Below, in pieces: positions 30,352-38,733 of a stretch of 64,000 nucleotides of DNA (position 1 is the first letter of the stretch; each line of letters opens with the position of its first letter). The position numbers and the translations under genes were made by a program. The stretch comes from Archangium lipolyticum (GTDB lineage Bacteria; Myxococcota; Myxococcia; Myxococcales; Myxococcaceae). The stretch is taken from positions 310,001 through 374,000 of the forward strand of contig NZ_JANKBZ010000008.1 in assembly GCF_024623785.1 (NCBI RefSeq), given 5' to 3'. The notes under the pieces were generated by a model, which searched no databases, was not told where the DNA came from, and saw nothing but the letters and a program-made list of their open reading frames with translations.

Positions 30352-31376
30352 AGCTGCTCGTCACCGGAGGCACCGGTTTCCTGGGCGCGCACCTGGTCCC
30401 GCGGTTGGTCGCCGCGGGCCATGAGGTGCGCCTCATCGGCCGCTCGAAGCCCGCGGGTCCCGCCTTCGAGAAGGTGGAGTACGTCCGTGGGGATTTGAAG
30501 GACCGCGAGGCGGTGCGGCGCGCGCTCGGGGGCGTGCAGGCCGTCTACCACCTGGCGGGGCTCGTCTCCTTCCAGGACAAGGACGCGCGGCGCATGTACG
30601 AGCTGCACGTGGACGCCACGCGCGAGCTGCTGCACGACGTGCGCGAGGCCGGCGTCCAGCGCGTCATCCTCGCCTCCACCTCGGGCACCATCGCCGTGTC
30701 CAAGGAGGAGCGCGTCGGCACCGAGGACGACGACTACCCCATCACCGTCGTGGGCCGCTGGCCGTACTACCTGTCGAAGATCTACGAGGAGAAGCTCGCG
30801 CTGGAGTACTGCCGCAAGCACGCCATCCCCCTCGTGGTGCTCAACCCCAGCCTGCTGATGGGCCCGGGGGATGACCGGCTGAGCTCCACCTGGACGGTGA
30901 TGAAGTTCCTCCAGGGCGAGATTCCCGCCATGCCCGGCGGGGGCATGTCCTTCGTGGACGCGCGGGACGCGGCGGACGCCTTCGTGAACGCGCTGACGCG
31001 CGGCGAGGTGTACGGCCGGCACCTGATGGGCGTGAACCTGTCCATGTCGGACTTCTTCCACCGGCTGGAGCGCCTGTCGGGCGTGGCCGCGCCGCGGCTG
31101 AAGCTGCCCGCGCAGGTGAACGTGCTCGGCGCGAAGCTGCTGGAGCGGGTGGCGAAGTGGCGCGGGACGAAGCCCACCCTGGATCCGCAGGAAGTGGACA
31201 TCGGCGAGCACTGGTTCTGGCTGGATGCCTCGAAGGCCGAGCGCGAGCTGGGCTTCCGGGCGCGCGACGTCCACGAGACGCTGCACGACACGGTGCAGTA
31301 CCTGTACACGCGCATGGCGCCGGGCCACCTGCCGGGCACCAAGGGCCGGCTCGAGGATCTGCGCGAGGGAACCTGA
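30348..31376 (+). CDS. Dihydroflavonol-reductase-like SDR of the ether-lipid operon
   Basis: 342 residues. Rossmann motif VTGGTGFLGAHL (residue 5 onward), AVYHLAGLVSF, and YYLSKIYEEKLALEY, a YxxxK catalytic pair (about 143-147), in the pattern of extended SDRs acting on lipid or sterol-like substrates. The GTG start overlaps the elbD stop by 4 bp with GGGAGGGAG upstream. It is the last gene of the operon and ends 7 bp before a large palindrome. Confidence 0.88.
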   Translation: MKLLVTGGTGFLGAHLVPRLVAAGHEVRLIGRSKPAGPAFEKVEYVRGDLKDREAVRRALGGVQAVYHLAGLVSFQDKDARRMYELHVDATRELLHDVREAGVQRVILASTSGTIAVSKEERVGTEDDDYPITVVGRWPYYLSKIYEEKLALEYCRKHAIPLVVLNPSLLMGPGDDRLSSTWTVMKFLQGEIPAMPGGGMSFVDARDAADAFVNALTRGEVYGRHLMGVNLSMSDFFHRLERLSGVAAPRLKLPAQVNVLGAKLLERVAKWRGTKPTLDPQEVDIGEHWFWLDASKAERELGFRARDVHETLHDTVQYLYTRMAPGHLPGTKGRLEDLREGT

Positions 31377-31382
31377 GAGGGA

Positions 31383-31467
31383 AGACCCTCACCCTGGCCC
31401 TCTCCCAGAGGGAGAGGGAACTCGAGTCAGACCCTCTCCCCCTGGGAGAGGGACGGGGTGAGGGTCT
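31383..31467. repeat. Dispersed palindromic element, copy 1 (full)
   Basis: An 85-bp element with perfect 12-bp outer arms, AGACCCTCACCC (31383-31394) and GGGTGAGGGTCT (31456-31467). Inside are two hairpins, each built from CCCTCTCCC and GGGAGAGGG. It fills the gap between the convergent SDR and FHA-GGDEF genes and could act as a bidirectional terminator. A shorter copy lies at 41315, so this is a repeat family (REP/BIME-like). Confidence 0.85.
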
Positions 31468-31476
31468 ACTGGAGCA

Positions 31477-32358
31477 CTACCCGACCACCCGGTTACGCCC
31501 GGTCTTCTTCGCCTTGTACAGGTTGGCGTCCGCCACCTTGATGAACTGCAGGGGCTCCACCATGTCCGGCGTCATGTCCGCCACGCCGATGGACAGGGTG
31601 ACGGGAATCTCCTGGTTCTCGAAGGCGAACTGCTTCTCCTCGATGGACCGGCGGATCTTCTCCGCGAAGATGCGCGCCTTGTCCCCACCGTCCTCGGGGA
31701 CCACCAGCGCGAACTCCTCGCCGCCGTAGCGCGCGAAGCACTGCTCCTTGCGCACCAGCCGCTTGATGGTCTGCGCCAGCTCGCGCAGCACGTAGTCACC
31801 CGCCAGGTGCCCGTGCACATCGTTGATCTTCTTGAAGAAGTCGATGTCGAACATCGCCAGCGTCAGCGGGCGCCCGTAGCGGTGGCAGCGCCCCATCTCC
31901 CTCTCCAGGTACTCGAGGAAGTAGCGCTTGTTGTTCACCCCGGTCAGGCCATCCACGATCGTCAGCGTGTAGATGGTCTCGTGGTACTGCAGCTCCACGT
32001 TGTCGCCCGTGAGGAACTTGAAGATGGAGCCGCCCACCTTGATGAGGTCGCCACTGCGCAGCGGCGTCTCCTGCGTCACCTCCTGGTCGTTCAGGTAGGT
32101 GCCGTTGGTGGAGCCCAAGTCCTGCACGAACATCCTCCCCTGCCGGCGGAGGATGCGCGCGTGCTTGCGCGAGACGTTGTCGAGGTCCACCACGATGTGG
32201 TTGCCCTCTTCACGCCCGATGGTGAACTCGCTCTCCTGGAGCGTGTACTTCTTCCCCAGCTCCGGCCCGTGAATCTGCACGATGCAGCATTCCGTCTCGA
32301 CCGGGGCGAGCTCCTTGATCGAGGAGATCTTGGTTACTCGGGTTTCGTCGCCAGCCAT
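31477..32358 (-). CDS. FHA-GGDEF diguanylate cyclase
   Basis: 293 residues. Residues 28-118 are an FHA phosphothreonine-binding domain (FTIGRE, VSRKHARIL, LGSTNGTYLN). Residues 130-290 are a GGDEF domain with an intact GGEEF active site (212-216) and the metal/GTP-binding DGLTGVNN and FDIDFFKKIND, so it should make c-di-GMP. The product-inhibition site is altered: where RxxD is expected it reads RKEQ (203-206). The FHA domain suggests recruitment to or control by Ser/Thr kinases, several of which this lineage has. It ends convergently with the ether-lipid operon. Confidence 0.93.
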   Translation of the reverse strand: MAGDETRVTKISSIKELAPVETECCIVQIHGPELGKKYTLQESEFTIGREEGNHIVVDLDNVSRKHARILRRQGRMFVQDLGSTNGTYLNDQEVTQETPLRSGDLIKVGGSIFKFLTGDNVELQYHETIYTLTIVDGLTGVNNKRYFLEYLEREMGRCHRYGRPLTLAMFDIDFFKKINDVHGHLAGDYVLRELAQTIKRLVRKEQCFARYGGEEFALVVPEDGGDKARIFAEKIRRSIEEKQFAFENQEIPVTLSIGVADMTPDMVEPLQFIKVADANLYKAKKTGRNRVVG

Positions 32359-32487
32359 CGCCTGGAAGACATAGCACGGCTCCCCAGGTGGAAGCCACGA
32401 GGGCCCGCCGTCCCCCGGTTTGGGTACTCAACGAACGCCCTCCAGCGGCCTTGCAGGGCTCGTACCCACGGGTAACTTGCCGGGCCT

Positions 32488-33717
32488 ATGGCCAAAACGC
32501 TGGCAATGATCCTCGCAGGGGGCGCCGGAACCCGGCTGGAACCCCTCACCCGTGAACGCGCCAAGCCAGCCGTTCCCTTCGGCGGGCGCTACCGCATCAT
32601 CGATTTCGTGCTGTCCAACTTCGCCAACTCCGGCATCTACCGGATGAAGGTGCTCACCCAGTACAAGAGCGACTCGCTCAACAAGCACCTGTCCCGGGCC
32701 TGGCGGATGACGGCCTTCCTCGGCCACTACGTGGAGACGGTGCCCGCCCAGATGCGGACCGGCATGGACTGGTACAAGGGCAGCGTCGACGCCATCTACC
32801 AGAACCTCAACATCATCACCGACGAGGAGCCCGACTACATCTTCGTCTTCGGTGCCGACCACGTCTACCGCATGGATTGCCAGCAGATGCTGGACTTCCA
32901 CATGGAGCGCAAGGCCACCTGCACCGTGGCCGCCATCCCCGTCCCCATCGAGGAGGGCAAGGAGTTCGGCATCATCGACGTGGGCCCCGACGGGCGGATG
33001 CGCGGCTTCGTGGAGAAGCCCAAGAACCCTCCCCCCATGCCCGGCAACCCCCGGATGTGCCTGGCCTCCATGGGCAACTACCTCTTCTCCACCGACTCGC
33101 TCGTCAAGGAGGTGGTGCGCGACGCCGCCGACGAGGCCAGCGCCCATGACTTCGGCAAGTCCATCATCAGCGAGCTCTACAAGCGCGAGCCCGTCTACGT
33201 GTACGACTTCGCCCAGAACGTCCTCGTCGGCCAGGAGGAGAAGGAGCGCGGCTACTGGCGGGATGTGGGGAATATCGACACCTACTACCAGTCCAACATG
33301 GACCTGGTGGAGGTGGACCCCGTCTTCAACCTCTACAATGACCGCTGGCCCATCTACACCCAGCCCAACAACTTCCCCCCGGCCAAGTTCGTCTTCGCCG
33401 ACCGGGAGAACAACCGCGTGGGCCACGCCACCGACTCGCTGGTGAGCGAGGGGTGCATCATCTCCGGCGGCCACGTGAACCGCTCGGTGCTCTCACCCAA
33501 GGTGCGCGTCAACTCGTTCTCCGAGGTCCAGGACTCCATCCTCTTCGAGAACGTCACCATCGGCCGGCGCTGCCGCATCCGCCGCGCCATCATCGACAAG
33601 AACGTGGAGATTCCTCCGGGGATGACCATCGGGTACGACCTGGAGGAGGACCGCCGCCGCTTCCACGTCACCCCGGGCGGCGTCGTCGTCATCCCCAAGG
33701 GCATGAAGGTGGCCTGA
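32488..33717 (+). CDS. glgC: Glucose-1-phosphate adenylyltransferase
   Basis: 409 residues, close to bacterial GlgC length. Makes ADP-glucose for glycogen synthesis. Motifs: the nucleotide loop [15 protein letters not shown], the [14 protein letters not shown] stretch, [10 protein letters not shown] and the sugar-binding FVEKPK. The C-terminal left-handed beta-helix ([20 protein letters not shown] onward) is complete. No strong ribosome site precedes the ATG. It is monocistronic, far from glgX/treY, with a strong hairpin 24 bp after its stop. Confidence 0.95.
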   Translation: MAKTLAMILAGGAGTRLEPLTRERAKPAVPFGGRYRIIDFVLSNFANSGIYRMKVLTQYKSDSLNKHLSRAWRMTAFLGHYVETVPAQMRTGMDWYKGSVDAIYQNLNIITDEEPDYIFVFGADHVYRMDCQQMLDFHMERKATCTVAAIPVPIEEGKEFGIIDVGPDGRMRGFVEKPKNPPPMPGNPRMCLASMGNYLFSTDSLVKEVVRDAADEASAHDFGKSIISELYKREPVYVYDFAQNVLVGQEEKERGYWRDVGNIDTYYQSNMDLVEVDPVFNLYNDRWPIYTQPNNFPPAKFVFADRENNRVGHATDSLVSEGCIISGGHVNRSVLSPKVRVNSFSEVQDSILFENVTIGRRCRIRRAIIDKNVEIPPGMTIGYDLEEDRRRFHVTPGGVVVIPKGMKVA

Positions 33718-33741
33718 GCCCCTTCTCCCCCTGGAAGAAGG

Positions 33742-33768
33742 CCGGGGTGGGCAGCTTCCCCACCCCGG
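33742..33768. terminator. Bidirectional terminator hairpin
   Basis: CCGGGGTGGG (33742-33751) pairs perfectly with CCCACCCCGG (33759-33768) across a 7-base loop, in the gap between convergent glgC and the membrane-protein gene. The preceding CTTCTCCCCCTGGAAGAAG resembles a decayed half of the dispersed palindrome at 31383. Confidence 0.7.
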
Positions 33769-33780
33769 GCCCTCAGGGGC

Positions 33781-34236
33781 TCAGCGGAAGGCGGACTTCA
33801 CCTCGGGCTTGTTGAGCACCACCAGCGACCAGATTCCCACCGGGATGCCGATGCAGCAGCACGGCCCGAAGCAGGGAATGAGGGCGATGATGGAGGCGGC
33901 CATGGCCAGGCCGAAGTTCTCCAGGTTCTTCATCTTCAGCGCGCCGAAGAACGTCACTCCGCTCAGCGCCAGCGTGAGGATGTTGCCCACGGCGCCCAGG
34001 GACTGGGAGCGCTCGAGCCACGGGCGAAGCTCCGCCGGGATGTTCGGATCATTGAGCATCTCCGGAGTCACGGCCCCGGCGCCCACGATGGCCTGAACCA
34101 ACCCCAACAACGCGCCCGCGATGCCCAGACCGGCCGTCACCATCAACAGGATGGCCGGCGTGGACACCTGCTGCCGGGCCGCGGCCGTATCCGTCGGCCC
34201 AGGCCCTCCCGGATAGTTCCCCGGAATGTTCTCCAT
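33781..34236 (-). CDS. Small membrane protein, Cys-rich third helix
   Basis: 151 residues. After a Gly/Pro-rich N-terminus (MENIPGNYPGGPGPTD) come a helix at about 27-50 (PAILLMVTAGLGIAGALLG), a loop, a helix at about 85-100, and a hydrophobic hairpin with the run CFGPCCCIG near 128 followed by GIWSLVVLNKPEVKSAF, a tail common in small 'DUF4064/YtxH-like' membrane proteins of myxobacteria. Function unknown. GGAGGGG upstream supports ATG 34236; the longer frame is not coding. Confidence 0.75.
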   Translation of the reverse strand: MENIPGNYPGGPGPTDTAAARQQVSTPAILLMVTAGLGIAGALLGLVQAIVGAGAVTPEMLNDPNIPAELRPWLERSQSLGAVGNILTLALSGVTFFGALKMKNLENFGLAMAASIIALIPCFGPCCCIGIPVGIWSLVVLNKPEVKSAFR

Positions 34237-34489
34237 GTGTGTTCCCCTCCTCACAAGTGGGTGAAGCTTCCGCGAGCCAGGAGGGCTCGCGCCTGGGCCG
34301 ATTCCACCCGGTGGCGAGGGGGAGCGCCAGAGAATTGACGCGCTCGGGCAGGGAAGACCGTCAGCGGGGAGCCCCCACCCCAGGCCGCCGGGTCGGGAAG
34401 GGAGGGGGGAGCCAATATTGTGGGCTCCACGGTATGTTGCAGATTCATTGGAGTCGCAGAGCCGCTTCGTCGCCGGGGGAGAGCGATCC
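34237..34489. other. Divergent intergenic region with one inverted repeat
   Basis: 253 bp between the small membrane protein (-) and a PAS kinase (+). It holds the repeat GGAGCC-CAATATT-GGCTCC type element at 34408-34428 (arms 34408-34413 and 34423-34428, core palindrome CAATATTG), unusual for being A/T-rich in such GC-rich DNA. It sits about 60 bp before the kinase start and may be an operator. Confidence 0.4.
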
Positions 34490-36427
34490 ATGACGATGGT
34501 CGACATTCATGGAATGAGAGAGGGACTGAATGCTTCCGGCCTGACGAAGCGCCCGCGCCTGGCCGAGCCAGCCATCCCCGAACTGCTCCTCCAGGTAGGT
34601 GTCAGCCTCCAAGCCACGCTCATCGTGGACAGCCACGGGCAGGTCGTCTGGATGGACGAGGCGCTGGCGGCCGCCAGTGGATGGAAGGACGGCGAGTCCG
34701 AGGAAAAGGCCGCCGAGGAGGTCCTCGACTCCCTGCCCTGGCTCCTCACGGCGCTGCGCACCGCCTTCACGGGCAAGGAGGCGGTCGCAGAGGGCGAGTC
34801 TCGCGGACAACCGGCCCGGGCCGTCGTGCTTCCCGTCTTCGGGAATGGAGGTCAGCTCGTCGGAGCGTGTGCCCGCTTGAGCCTGCTCGAGTCCATGCGT
34901 CCCGGACCCGCCGCTCCCCACGAGGAGCAGTCGCTCCTGGAGCTCAGCCGGACCCACCTGCACCACAGCGAGCTCGTCGACAACATCGACGGCATCGTCT
35001 GGGAAGCCGATGCGAACTTCCGCTTCACGTTCGTCAGCCAGCAGGCCGAGCGCCTGCTCGGCTATCCCATCCAACAATGGATGCAGGAGCCGGACTTCTG
35101 GCGGAAACACGTCCATCCCGAGGACCGGGACTGGGCCTGTTCCTTCTGCGTGAAGGCCACCCACGAGTGCAGGCCCCACGAGTTCGAGTACCGCATGGTG
35201 GCCGCCGACGGGCGCACCGTGTGGCTGCGCGACATCGTCACGGTGAAGTCGGAGAACGGGACTCCCCTCAAGCTGCAGGGCATCATGGTGGACGTCACCG
35301 AGCAGAGTCAGGCCCGGGAGCGTCTGGAGCACACGGTCTCGTTGCTGCGCGCCACGCTCGACTCGACCGCGGACGGGCTCCTCGTGACGGACCGGGAGCA
35401 GCGGATCACCGCCTTCAACCAGAAGTTCCAGGACCTCTGGCGCGTTCCCGATCTTCCGCTGAACATGCGCGATGGCAGGCAGGTCCTCGAGGCGCTCATC
35501 CCCCAGGTCGAGCACCCGGAGCAGTACGCCGCGCGCGTCCAGGAGCTGTACGCGAGCCCCGAGGCGGAGAGCTTCGACACCGTGGAGCTCCGCGACGGGC
35601 ACGTCCTCGAGCGCTACTCACGTCCCCAGCGGCTGGGAGACACCATCATCGGCCGCGTCTGGAGCTTCCGGGACGTGACGGCCGAGCGCCGCGCGCGGGC
35701 GGAGCGGGAGCGCTCCCTGCACGAGGCCCACGAGGCCATCCGGGTGCGGGACGACTTCCTCTCCATCGCCTCGCACGAGCTGAAGACGCCCCTCACGCCC
35801 CTCAAGCTCCACCTGCAGATGCTCAAGCAGCGCTCGGCCACGGGGCAGCCCCTTCCTCCCCAACTCGCGGAGAGGGCGCTCGCCCAGGTGGGGCGGCTCT
35901 CGGCGCTGATCAACGATCTGCTGGACGCCTCGCGGGTCGAAGCGGGACGGCTGGAGATGCAACGCGTGCCCGTGCGCCTCCGGGAGGTCGTCCGCGAGGT
36001 CCTCGCGCAGCCGCGTCCCGTCAACCCCCATCACACGCTCGAGTACGAGGAGTGCGCGGAGGACGTCCTCGTCCAGGGAGATGCCAGCCGGCTCGAGCAG
36101 GTGCTGACGAACCTGTTGGAGAACGCCCTCAAGTACAGCCCCACCGGGGGGAAGATCCGCGTCGCGGTCACCCACACCGGAAAGGAGGCACGCGTCTCGG
36201 TCTCGGACTCCGGAATCGGCATCCCGGCGGACCAACAGGCGCACCTCTTCGAGCGCTTCTTCCGGGCCCGCAACGCCCCCATCTCGGGCTTCGGAGGATT
36301 GGGCCTCGGGCTCTACATCTGCCGCGACATCATCGAGCGCCACGGCGGCCGCATCTGGGTGGAGAGTGAAGTGGGACGCGGCTCGACCTTCCGCTTCACC
36401 CTGCCGCTGATGGCGGGCGAGGCGTAG
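34490..36427 (+). CDS. Multi-PAS sensor histidine kinase
   Basis: 645 residues, no membrane helices. Three PAS-like segments (about 30-100, 165-290 with FRFTFVSQQAERLLGYP, and 295-405 with LLVTDREQRITAFNQKF) lead to HisKA with the phosphorylation-site histidine near residue 429 (IASHELKTPLTPL) and a HATPase domain (NLLENALKYSP, DSGIGIP, GLGLGLYICRDI). The second PAS has three cysteines near 220-230 that might bind a metal or heme; this is only a possibility. ATG 34490 has GGGGGAGAG 7 bp upstream. No response regulator is adjacent, so it is an orphan kinase. Confidence 0.9.
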   Translation: MTMVDIHGMREGLNASGLTKRPRLAEPAIPELLLQVGVSLQATLIVDSHGQVVWMDEALAAASGWKDGESEEKAAEEVLDSLPWLLTALRTAFTGKEAVAEGESRGQPARAVVLPVFGNGGQLVGACARLSLLESMRPGPAAPHEEQSLLELSRTHLHHSELVDNIDGIVWEADANFRFTFVSQQAERLLGYPIQQWMQEPDFWRKHVHPEDRDWACSFCVKATHECRPHEFEYRMVAADGRTVWLRDIVTVKSENGTPLKLQGIMVDVTEQSQARERLEHTVSLLRATLDSTADGLLVTDREQRITAFNQKFQDLWRVPDLPLNMRDGRQVLEALIPQVEHPEQYAARVQELYASPEAESFDTVELRDGHVLERYSRPQRLGDTIIGRVWSFRDVTAERRARAERERSLHEAHEAIRVRDDFLSIASHELKTPLTPLKLHLQMLKQRSATGQPLPPQLAERALAQVGRLSALINDLLDASRVEAGRLEMQRVPVRLREVVREVLAQPRPVNPHHTLEYEECAEDVLVQGDASRLEQVLTNLLENALKYSPTGGKIRVAVTHTGKEARVSVSDSGIGIPADQQAHLFERFFRARNAPISGFGGLGLGLYICRDIIERHGGRIWVESEVGRGSTFRFTLPLMAGEA

Positions 36428-36450
36428 CGCCCCACCCGCCGGCACCCGGC

Positions 36451-37611
36451 TCAGGCCGGCTGCTTCACCGCCTGCGGCCGCTTCTCGAAGGCCGTCAGCG
36501 TCTGGGCGATCTCCTGGTTCACCGCGCGCAACAGATCCTGCTTCTCGCGGAACGGGAGGAACGCGCTCTTGAAGCCGGAGACGATGATGGTGGTCAGGTC
36601 CTCCAGCGACAGCCCCAGCTCCTTGTGCGCCAACCACAGCTCCTTCGTCACCGTGGTGTCGGTGATGAGCCGGTTGTCGGTGTTGATCGTCACGCGCAGG
36701 CCGTAGTCGAAGTAGAACTTGAGCGGGTGCGCGTCCAGGCTCGACACCGCGCCCGTCTGCACGTTGGAGGTGGGGCACACCTCCAGCGGGATACGGTGGT
36801 CGTTCACGTAGTTGAGCAGGTCGCCGTCCTCGCGCAGGCGCGTGCCGTGGCCGATGCGGTGCGCCCCCAGGTAGTGGATGGCCTGGGAGATGGACTCGGG
36901 CCCGAAGGCCTCGCCCGCGTGCGCCGTGCAGTTGACGTTGTTCTTGAGGATGAGCTGGAAGGCGTCCTTGTGGTCCTTGGCCGGGAAGCTCGCCTCCGCG
37001 CCCGCCAGGTCGAAGCCGATGACGCCCCGGTTCTTGTAGGCCACCGACAGCTCCGCCAGCCGCATGGACGTCTGCGGGTTGATGTGGCGGATGCCGCAGA
37101 CGATGACGCCGTACTTGATGCCCGTCTCGCGCTTGGCCACGCGCAGGCCCTCGAGCACCGAGTCGATGACCGTCGTCATCTTCAGGCCCTTCTGCAGGTG
37201 CAGCGCGGGCGAGTAGCGCACCTCGATGTAGCGCACGTTCTCCGCCGCCGCGTCCACCGCCAGCTCATAGGCCGAGCGGTAGAGGGCCTCGGCCGTCTGC
37301 AGCACCGAGAGCGTCACGTCGAAGGCCACCAGGTAGTCCTCGAGGCTCTTGCACACCTCGCCCATGTGGATGGCCTTGGCCAGGCCGTCCTCGGTGTCCG
37401 CGGGCAGCTTCACCTTCTGCTGCTCGGCCAGCTCGAGGATCGTCTTGAGCCGCATCGAGCCATCCAGGTGGCAGTGCAGGTCCGTCTTGGGCAGGGCGAG
37501 GAGCAGCTCCTCGGTGACGGGAATGGCCGGGGGCGGGGCCCAGTCGGACCGGCGTGCGGCTGAGGGAATACCAGTCGAGCTGGGGAGCTCGTCGTCGCGA
37601 ATCGAAGCCAT
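36451..37611 (-). CDS. add: Adenosine deaminase
   Basis: 386 residues. Deaminates adenosine (possibly other 6-aminopurines) to inosine. Metal and catalytic motifs: TDLHCHLDGSMR, HAGEAFGPESI, HRIGHGTRL and TINTDNRL. The last has Asn where many enzymes have a second Asp (NTDD), as in a bacterial subgroup that includes Streptomyces. The first 35 residues are a poorly conserved extension. ATG 37611 is chosen because AAGGAAGGA precedes it; a TTG at 37632 would add seven residues. Divergent from the propeller lipoprotein gene with 54 bp between starts. Confidence 0.93.
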   Translation of the reverse strand: MASIRDDELPSSTGIPSAARRSDWAPPPAIPVTEELLLALPKTDLHCHLDGSMRLKTILELAEQQKVKLPADTEDGLAKAIHMGEVCKSLEDYLVAFDVTLSVLQTAEALYRSAYELAVDAAAENVRYIEVRYSPALHLQKGLKMTTVIDSVLEGLRVAKRETGIKYGVIVCGIRHINPQTSMRLAELSVAYKNRGVIGFDLAGAEASFPAKDHKDAFQLILKNNVNCTAHAGEAFGPESISQAIHYLGAHRIGHGTRLREDGDLLNYVNDHRIPLEVCPTSNVQTGAVSSLDAHPLKFYFDYGLRVTINTDNRLITDTTVTKELWLAHKELGLSLEDLTTIIVSGFKSAFLPFREKQDLLRAVNQEIAQTLTAFEKRPQAVKQPA

Positions 37612-37665
37612 GTCGGGTTCCTTCCTTGCCAACCATCCTAGGGGTCTGAAAATCCTCTCTCAACC

Positions 37666-38733
37666 ATGCTGCCCTCCCTCCTTCAGCGCCTCCTCTTACC
37701 GCTCGCCGTCGCGGCGCTGATGGCGGCCTGCCGGCAGCCCGCCGACAGACTCTTCGCCACCTCCACCGATGCCCCCTCGCGCTCGGGGCTGCTGCCCCTC
37801 GAGGACGGGGTGCTGGTGGGCAACGAGGCCGGCAGGCTCCTGCGCCTGGACCGCCAGGGAGAGACCCTCTGGCGCGTGGAGCTCGGCCGGGAGATTGCCT
37901 CGCGCCCCTCGGTGTCCGGAGACAGTGTCCTCGTGGGAACAGTGGGCGGGACGCTCGTCAGCCTCACCCTCGCACAGGGGACGGAGCGCTGGCGCCTCAC
38001 CGGGCAGCCGCCCATGCTCACCTCGCTCGTCTCGGACGCGAATGCCGTGTACGTGGTCGCCCCGGACGGCACCGTGCGCGCCCACGCCGTGGAGTCCGGC
38101 GCGCTGCGGTGGAAGCACCCGCTCCCCTCGGGCGAGCCCCGCCCCGACTCCACCCGGCCCCTCCCCTCTCCCCTCCTCTCCCAGGGCCTCGTGGTGGTGG
38201 CGCTCGGGGAGGCCGGGCTGTTCGCGCTCGCGGCCGAGGATGGCTCGGTGCGTTGGCGACAGCGGTTGTCTCAGGTTCTGGGAATGGAAGTCCAGGGGGA
38301 GGTGCTGTACGTCTCCACCCGGAAGGGCGAGGTGCTCGCGCTCGGGCTCGCCGATGGGCAGGTGCGTTGGAGGCGGACGCCGACCGCGGCCCTCACCAGC
38401 CCTCCGAGCCTCGCCCGGGGACAGCTCTGGGTGGGCACGGAGGACAACCTGCTCCTGGCCCTGGAGCCAACGGACGGGCGCGAGGTGTCTCGACTGGCCC
38501 TGCCCGCGCCGCTCGTGACGCAGGTGGCCGGGTTCCGGGATTGGGTGCTGGTGCCTACGCGCGGCAACCAGGGGTGGTTGATCGCGCACAGGCCGGCGGA
38601 GGGCCCTCCCGTCTTCTCGTTGAGGCTGGACACGCCGCTGCTCAGCCCGCCCGTGGTCATTGGGGAGCAGCTCTTCGTGTTGGGACACGACGGACGCGTG
38701 CTCTCGTGGCGGCTCCAGCCACCGAAGTCATGA
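37666..38733 (+). CDS. PQQ-type beta-propeller lipoprotein (BamB-like), coupled to toxin gene
   Basis: 355 residues. A signal peptide ends at MAAC (Cys22), so it is an outer- or inner-membrane lipoprotein. The mature part is made of PQQ-like blades with the repeated pattern G-x-L-x-A-x-x-x-x-x-G-x-x-x-W (e.g. GTVRAHAVESGALRWKH, GEVLALGLADGQVRWRR, DNLLLALEPTDGREV). BamB is the best-known relative, acting in outer-membrane protein assembly. Its stop overlaps the toxin start (ATGA, 38730-38733), so it is translated together with the toxin; whether it helps toxin export or display is an open inference. Confidence 0.88.
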   Translation: MLPSLLQRLLLPLAVAALMAACRQPADRLFATSTDAPSRSGLLPLEDGVLVGNEAGRLLRLDRQGETLWRVELGREIASRPSVSGDSVLVGTVGGTLVSLTLAQGTERWRLTGQPPMLTSLVSDANAVYVVAPDGTVRAHAVESGALRWKHPLPSGEPRPDSTRPLPSPLLSQGLVVVALGEAGLFALAAEDGSVRWRQRLSQVLGMEVQGEVLYVSTRKGEVLALGLADGQVRWRRTPTAALTSPPSLARGQLWVGTEDNLLLALEPTDGREVSRLALPAPLVTQVAGFRDWVLVPTRGNQGWLIAHRPAEGPPVFSLRLDTPLLSPPVVIGEQLFVLGHDGRVLSWRLQPPKS

